Source: Dysgonamonadaceae bacterium (GTDB lineage: Bacteria; Bacteroidota; Bacteroidia; Bacteroidales; Azobacteroidaceae). Taken from it: a stretch of 9,610 bases of DNA. The translations under genes and the position numbers were made by a program. Numbering within the stretch: position 1 is the stretch's first letter; every line of letters begins with the position of its first letter. The stretch lies in NCBI GenBank assembly GCA_031284225.1, contig JAITAH010000200.1, positions 1 through 9,610 of the forward strand, read 5' to 3'. This document shows positions 5,751 to 9,610 of this stretch, piece after piece. The notes under the pieces were generated by a model, which ran no database searches, was not told the DNA's origin, and was given only the letters and a program-made list of their open reading frames with translations.

Positions 5751-6494
5751 TTAATCTGCTTTTCGGGTTGCTTTTCGCGCCAGTTGTTGGAAAACGTCGT
5801 CCATTGTTGCGGCTTGGAATTGATTCCGCAAATATTTAGGCGTATCCAAAGCCTCGATTTTTCCGTCCACCATAATGGATACGCGGTCGCAATATTCGGC
5901 TTCGTCCATGTAGTGGGTGGTCACAAACACCGTGATGCCTCTCTCGGTTGCCTGATAGATGAGTTCCCAGAACTGGCGGCGGGTCACGGGGTCAACACCG
6001 CCCGTAGGTTCGTCCAGAAAAACTACTTTCGGTTCGTGGAAGATGGATACCGAGAAGGATAATTTTTGTTTCCAACCCAAGGGCAACGATTTGACGAGTG
6101 TGTTGCGTTCCGCTTCAAATCCGAGTTCCTGCAAAATTTCAGTGGTCTTGGCTGCGATTTTCTTTTCCCTCATCCCGTAGATACCGCCGAAAAGCCGCAG
6201 GTTTTCCCACACTTTCAGGTCTTCGTACAGAGAGAATTTCTGGCTCATGTAGCCGATATTTTTCTTGACCTCTTCCGATTGTTTGAAAATATCGAATCCG
6301 GCCACGCTACCTTTGCCCGATGAGGGATGGCTCAGTCCGCACAACATACGCATGGCGGTGGTTTTACCGGCTCCGTTTGCGCCGAGGAATCCGAATATTT
6401 CACCTTTTGCAACCTCGAAAGAAATGTTATCGACCGCCGTGAAATTGCCGAACCGCTTGGTCAGTTTTTCCGTATATATAACGTTATCTTTCAT
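5751..6494 (-). CDS. ABC exporter ATPase 2 (YbhF C-terminal-half-like)
   Basis: This 247-residue cytoplasmic nucleotide-binding subunit has Walker A GANGAGKTT at ~38-46, Q-loop Gln at ~85 (GYMSQKF), Walker B VVFLDEPTGGVDP at ~157-169 with the catalytic Glu, and switch His at ~194 (TTHYMDEA). The signature motif is not LSGGQ: the corresponding residues read LPLGWKQ (~137-143), a form I recall in YbhF-type ATPases. The start lies 2 bp after the stop of ATPase 1 and in a different frame, so the two genes are not a single open frame broken by one nonsense change. It most likely pairs with ATPase 1, which supplies the intact signature motif. Confidence 0.93.
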   Translation of the reverse strand: MKDNVIYTEKLTKRFGNFTAVDNISFEVAKGEIFGFLGANGAGKTTAMRMLCGLSHPSSGKGSVAGFDIFKQSEEVKKNIGYMSQKFSLYEDLKVWENLRLFGGIYGMREKKIAAKTTEILQELGFEAERNTLVKSLPLGWKQKLSFSVSIFHEPKVVFLDEPTGGVDPVTRRQFWELIYQATERGITVFVTTHYMDEAEYCDRVSIMVDGKIEALDTPKYLRNQFQAATMDDVFQQLARKATRKAD

Positions 6495-6496
6495 TT

Positions 6497-7405
6497 CTAT
6501 GATTTTTGGGATAGTAACATGAAACAGTCTTCCACTGTCGGTTGAATTTTTTGAATATGAATATCCGAATGTTTCTTAGCCGCTAAAAACTCCCGCAGGT
6601 TTTCGGATGTGCCCCGGTTGTCCATAGTGACGTGAAAGGTTTCGCCAAAAGAGAATGATGATTTTATGGAAGGATAACTGCGCAAATCCCTCAATAATTT
6701 GTGCATTCCATTGGTTTGCACAGACCAAAGCGTATCGGGGTATTGGGCAATAATATTTTGCGGGGTATCTATCTGCAAAAATTCTCCGTCCTGTATCAGC
6801 GCAATGCGGTCGCAAAGCGTGGCTTCGTCCATATAGGGCGTAGAAGCGAGAATGGTAATTCCCTGCGCTTTCAATTTCATCAGCATTTCCCAGAATTCTT
6901 TACGCGACACGGGGTCAACGCCCGTAGTCGGTTCGTCGAGGAACAGCACAGCCGGCTTGTGAATCAATGCGCAACTCAACGCAAGTTTTTGTTTCATACC
7001 GCCCGAAAGTTTTCCTGCCCTCCGCTTTTTGAATGGTTCTATCTGCTTGTAAATATCTTCTATCAGGTCGTAATTTTCCTCGATGGTGGTATTGAAAACC
7101 GTGGCGAAAAAGTTCAGGTTTTCTTCTACCGTCAAATCCTGATAGAGCGAAAATTTGCCGGGCATATAGCCTATGATGTTACGGATTTGCTTGTAATCCT
7201 TTACCACGTCCAGCCCGTCTACAACGACCGTTCCGTTATCGGCAAGCAAAAGCGTTGTCAGTATGCGGAAGAGCGTTGTTTTTCCCGCGCCATCGGGGCC
7301 AATGATACCGTAGATTTCGCCTTGGTTTACTTCAAAACTCAAATCTTTCAGGGCTTGAATTTTTCCGTATGTCTTATTTATATGTTGAACGGCTAATGCT
7401 GTCAT
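6497..7405 (-). CDS. ABC exporter ATPase 1 (YbhF N-terminal-half-like)
   Basis: This 302-residue nucleotide-binding subunit has Walker A GPDGAGKTT at ~36-44, a canonical signature LSGGM at ~133-137, and Walker B VLFLDEPTTGVDP at ~153-165 with the catalytic Glu. Two active-site residues are replaced: the Q-loop reads GYMPGKF, with Gly at ~83 where Gln is expected, and the switch region reads STPYMDEA, with Pro at ~190 where His is expected. A ~75-residue C-terminal extension follows the ATPase core. The ATG overlaps the adaptor gene's stop codon by 4 bp (ATGA at 7405-7402), a sign of tight coupling. It likely forms an asymmetric heterodimer with ATPase 2. In E. coli the two domains are fused in YbhF. 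Confidence 0.93.
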   Translation of the reverse strand: MTALAVQHINKTYGKIQALKDLSFEVNQGEIYGIIGPDGAGKTTLFRILTTLLLADNGTVVVDGLDVVKDYKQIRNIIGYMPGKFSLYQDLTVEENLNFFATVFNTTIEENYDLIEDIYKQIEPFKKRRAGKLSGGMKQKLALSCALIHKPAVLFLDEPTTGVDPVSRKEFWEMLMKLKAQGITILASTPYMDEATLCDRIALIQDGEFLQIDTPQNIIAQYPDTLWSVQTNGMHKLLRDLRSYPSIKSSFSFGETFHVTMDNRGTSENLREFLAAKKHSDIHIQKIQPTVEDCFMLLSQKS

Positions 7406-8313
7406 GGCTTTTGTTCATTGATTTTAATTTCTCCATACATGCCCTTTTTGATGTAGCCGTCATTTTTCACTGCTATTTTCACAGCATAAACCAAGTTTGC
7501 GCGTTCATTGCGGGTTTGAATTGTTTTCGGGGTAAATTCGGCTTTATCCGAAATCCATGTAATCGTTCCCGGGTATTCATTCCGGTCTGATTTGCCCCGG
7601 TCGGAATAGACTTTTACTTGTTGTCCGATTTTCAACGAAGTAAGTTGGTCGGCCGTAATGTAAGCCCGCAGCTTCATGTTTTCGATATCGGCTACTTTGA
7701 ATAAAGTTCTTCCCTGTGAAGCTAATTCGCCCTGTTCGGCATATTTCGACAAAACGGTTCCGTTGATAGGACTGGAAATGATGCTTTTTTGTATCTGGTC
7801 TTCAATTTGTGCAACCTGCATTTCCAATCCCGAACTTTCGGCCAAAACACTTTTATTGTTGTTTTCAAGTGTTTCCGTTTGAGCGGACAGTTGCTTTTCG
7901 AGCAATGCAATCTGGGCATGGATGTCGTCCAATTGCTTTTGATTGCCGGCGTTGGATTTCACCAGATTCTCGTAGCGTTTTTGTTCGGTTTTCTGCGTGG
8001 CGATTTGTTGCCGAATCGAAGCGATTTGCCGCGAAACATTGTAATGGCGGCTTTCTACCGATTTCATATTGGCCAGCAATTGCATTTTTTTCAAGTACAG
8101 TTGCAGGGTATCTATGCAGCCCATCTGTTTGCCGGCTTCTACTTGCTGACCTTCCTCGATGTCGAATTGCATGATTTCGCCTGTAGTTTTGGCCGAAACA
8201 ATGACTTCCGTAGCTTCAAAAACACCGGAGGCGTCGTAAGTTCCGTTGCCGTTTCCGCATGATGATAAAATGACGGCGACTATCCCGGTTACAAAAAATT
8301 TACTTGTTTTCAT
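7402..8313 (-). CDS. HlyD/YbhG-type membrane fusion lipoprotein
   Basis: This is the periplasmic adaptor of a tripartite exporter, linking the inner-membrane ABC complex to the TolC-like channel. I take the start at 8313 (MKTSKFFVTG), giving 303 residues with a lipoprotein signal ending LSSC and Cys at 19. The open frame extends 45 codons upstream to 8448 over the TolC gene's 3' end, but that extension has no signal features. Domains in order are the first lipoyl half with SAKTTGEIMQF and EEGQQVEAG (~40-61), a long alpha-helical coiled-coil hairpin (~70-175, many Gln, Lys and Glu), the second lipoyl half with ISSPINGTV (~179-187), a beta-barrel (~210-260), and a C-terminal domain with the TIQTRNERANLVYAV segment (~264-278) typical of YbhG-like adaptors. 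A 43-bp gap separates it from the TolC gene. Confidence 0.93.
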   Translation of the reverse strand: MKTSKFFVTGIVAVILSSCGNGNGTYDASGVFEATEVIVSAKTTGEIMQFDIEEGQQVEAGKQMGCIDTLQLYLKKMQLLANMKSVESRHYNVSRQIASIRQQIATQKTEQKRYENLVKSNAGNQKQLDDIHAQIALLEKQLSAQTETLENNNKSVLAESSGLEMQVAQIEDQIQKSIISSPINGTVLSKYAEQGELASQGRTLFKVADIENMKLRAYITADQLTSLKIGQQVKVYSDRGKSDRNEYPGTITWISDKAEFTPKTIQTRNERANLVYAVKIAVKNDGYIKKGMYGEIKINEQKP

Positions 8314-8356
8314 ATTCTTATTTTTATTGTTTTTCACTTTACTGATATTGGGGATT

Positions 8357-9610
8357 TTAATTGTTGGTTGCGAATTTGAGGTTGTAGATGGCAAGCAACA
8401 GTTCCGTTTCGTGCAAAATTTTATCCTGTATGGCCAATTGTTCGGCATGGATGTCTCGCGTCAAATCGGTTCCGGACAGGGTTCCGTTTGCCATTTTGGC
8501 TTCCGACGCCTGTTTTACGGAATTTCTCAATGCGATGATTTCATCGTCGTACTTCAATTGGTCGTAGTAACTGTTGATGTTATTGCTCTTTTGTGTGATG
8601 TCGAGATGGGTGTTGAACAGGAAGGTTTCGCGTTGCGTTTCAACAGACCTTATGCTTGTTTGAATGGATTTCCGGCTGTTCTTTTGGGTATAAAAGTTCC
8701 CGATATTCCATGTCAGTTTAACGCCGCCCGCGTAGTAGGCTTCAAAGCCGTCGGCCAACATATTCAAACCCGGTTTTCCGTATCCGCCCGTAACAAAAAG
8801 TCCCAACTTAGGAAGTAGTCCCGACGTGATTTCGCGGTCTTTCGTTTCAAGATTGTTGATTTGTGCGGCGTATAAATCCAATTCGGGTCTGTTGATTGTA
8901 TGGACGATTGGGTAATTGAGTTCGGGCTTTGCAAATTCGGTATTCATTCCCAGTTCTTCGCCGGTTAGTTTCGACAATATCTCTGTATATGCCTTTTTGG
9001 TATTGACAAATCGGGTTGCATTTTGCTTCGCTTGCAATTGGTCGATTTTTATCGCATCCAAATCGGCCGGATTGGCAATTCCGTTTTGCACATACGACTG
9101 TACTTTATCATAATTCCGTTGAAGCTCGTCTTGCAACAATTGATTTTGACGGATTTGCGCGTCGGCGAGCAAGATGCCGAAATAAAGTTGGTTTACCCGC
9201 TCATTGATGGAATAGATGCTGACCTCAACATTTTTTTTATCCACCTCGGCTGCTGTGCGCACGCCTTTTTTTTGGGAATCGATGCTTCCGCCATCCCAAA
9301 TCGTTTGGTTTACATCAAGCGTCGCGCTGTACTGGTCTTTACTCAATACGGGAATGTTCGCACCTTGTATACCCAAAGCAGAAGGGTCGAAAGGAATCTG
9401 CGTAACATTTGACTGATACGTCGCTTTGGCCGAAAACATCACCTGCGGTAAATAGCCTTTGCCGGCATTCGACAGGTTATACTCTTTTGTTTTCTCAATC
9501 AAATCGTACTGTTTGATAAGGGGGTAGTTGGCTTGGGCTTTTTGATAACAATCCTCGATGGTTACCTGGGCAAAACCCGTGAACCAACCCAAAGACAGAA
9601 AACTCAAAAT
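8357..9610 (-). CDS. TolC-family outer-membrane efflux protein (5' end outside window)
   Basis: This is the outer-membrane channel of the exporter, the first visible gene of the operon. The frame is still open at the right edge: the last full codon in the window is ATT, so the start lies beyond it. The TTG at 9607 is an internal codon of the signal peptide. The visible text begins with the end of a signal peptide (FLSLGWFTGFAQ, probable cleavage after the AQ), followed by VTIEDCYQKAQANYPLIKQ, the usual first helix of outer-membrane efflux proteins. Both family halves are present, with long Gln/Asn/Lys-rich helices and the GYLPQVMFSAKATYQ and GLLPKLGLFVTGGYG strands in equivalent positions (~51-65 and ~260-275). 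Only a few N-terminal residues should be missing. The operon promoter and any regulator lie outside the window. Confidence 0.93.
   Translation of the reverse strand: MLSFLSLGWFTGFAQVTIEDCYQKAQANYPLIKQYDLIEKTKEYNLSNAGKGYLPQVMFSAKATYQSNVTQIPFDPSALGIQGANIPVLSKDQYSATLDVNQTIWDGGSIDSQKKGVRTAAEVDKKNVEVSIYSINERVNQLYFGILLADAQIRQNQLLQDELQRNYDKVQSYVQNGIANPADLDAIKIDQLQAKQNATRFVNTKKAYTEILSKLTGEELGMNTEFAKPELNYPIVHTINRPELDLYAAQINNLETKDREITSGLLPKLGLFVTGGYGKPGLNMLADGFEAYYAGGVKLTWNIGNFYTQKNSRKSIQTSIRSVETQRETFLFNTHLDITQKSNNINSYYDQLKYDDEIIALRNSVKQASEAKMANGTLSGTDLTRDIHAEQLAIQDKILHETELLLAIYNLKFATNN

Noticed and set aside
8314..8448. Upstream 45-codon extension of the HlyD-type adaptor
   Set aside because: It overlaps the TolC gene's end and places the lipoprotein signal peptide internally. 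The ATG at 8313 gives a proper lipoprotein N-terminus and A-rich start context.
9605..9607. TTG as start codon of the TolC-family gene
   Set aside because: The frame continues to the window edge and the signal peptide visible after it is too short and lacks a basic n-region, so the true start is outside.
1..9610. CRISPR array, tRNA or rRNA genes
   Set aside because: I saw no regularly spaced repeats and no cloverleaf or rRNA-like sequence on either strand.

Overview
The window looks like a chromosomal segment from a member of the Bacteroidales (Bacteroides/Parabacteroides-like). The reasons are lipoproteins whose lipidated Cys is followed by acidic residues (CSED, CDDD), promoter-like TAnnTTTG boxes in place of E. 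coli-type -10 boxes, A-rich start regions without strong Shine-Dalgarno sequences, a DUF2442 protein, a DUF4934-type six-bladed beta-propeller lipoprotein, and remnants of a Bacteroidetes-type IS4 transposase. The genus cannot be fixed from this sequence alone.

Region 1 (1-670): the 3' end of an unrecognised gene, then a small DUF2442-family gene, then GC-rich hairpin-forming DNA with a minus-strand promoter-like box.

Region 2 (670-3288): an insertion-sequence-scarred accessory block. A C-terminal piece of an IS4-family transposase (minus strand, carrying the Y-R-E-K signature) lies to the left of a beta-propeller lipoprotein gene (plus strand). An N-terminal piece of the same kind of transposase, about 22 codons on the minus strand, lies immediately after that lipoprotein gene. 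An exact 47-bp direct repeat (1096-1142 and 2526-2572) sits just upstream of each of the two plus-strand lipoprotein genes: the beta-propeller protein and a 223-residue lipoprotein of unknown function. The simplest reading is that the repeat is the 5' end of the IS, present in two decayed copies, with a lipoprotein gene starting right outside each copy.

Region 3 (3289-3515): a convergent intergenic region with a strong hairpin terminator that can serve both strands.

Region 4 (3516-9610): a tightly packed minus-strand operon for a tripartite ABC exporter. In transcription order it encodes a TolC-family outer-membrane channel (start lies outside the window), a lipid-anchored HlyD/YbhG-type adaptor, two separate ABC ATPases, and two ABC-2 type permeases. 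The gene order mirrors E. coli ybhG-ybhF-ybhS-ybhR, with the double-ATPase YbhF split into two genes. The two ATPases have complementary losses of ABC motifs. ATPase 1 lacks the Q-loop Gln and the switch His but has a canonical LSGG signature. ATPase 2 has Gln and His but a degenerate LPLG signature. A heterodimer would therefore have one consensus and one degenerate ATP site. The pump substrate cannot be read from the sequence, and no regulator is encoded in the window.

No new defence or mobile system is evident. The points most worth a second look are the duplicated IS-end/lipoprotein arrangement and the asymmetric ATPase pair.
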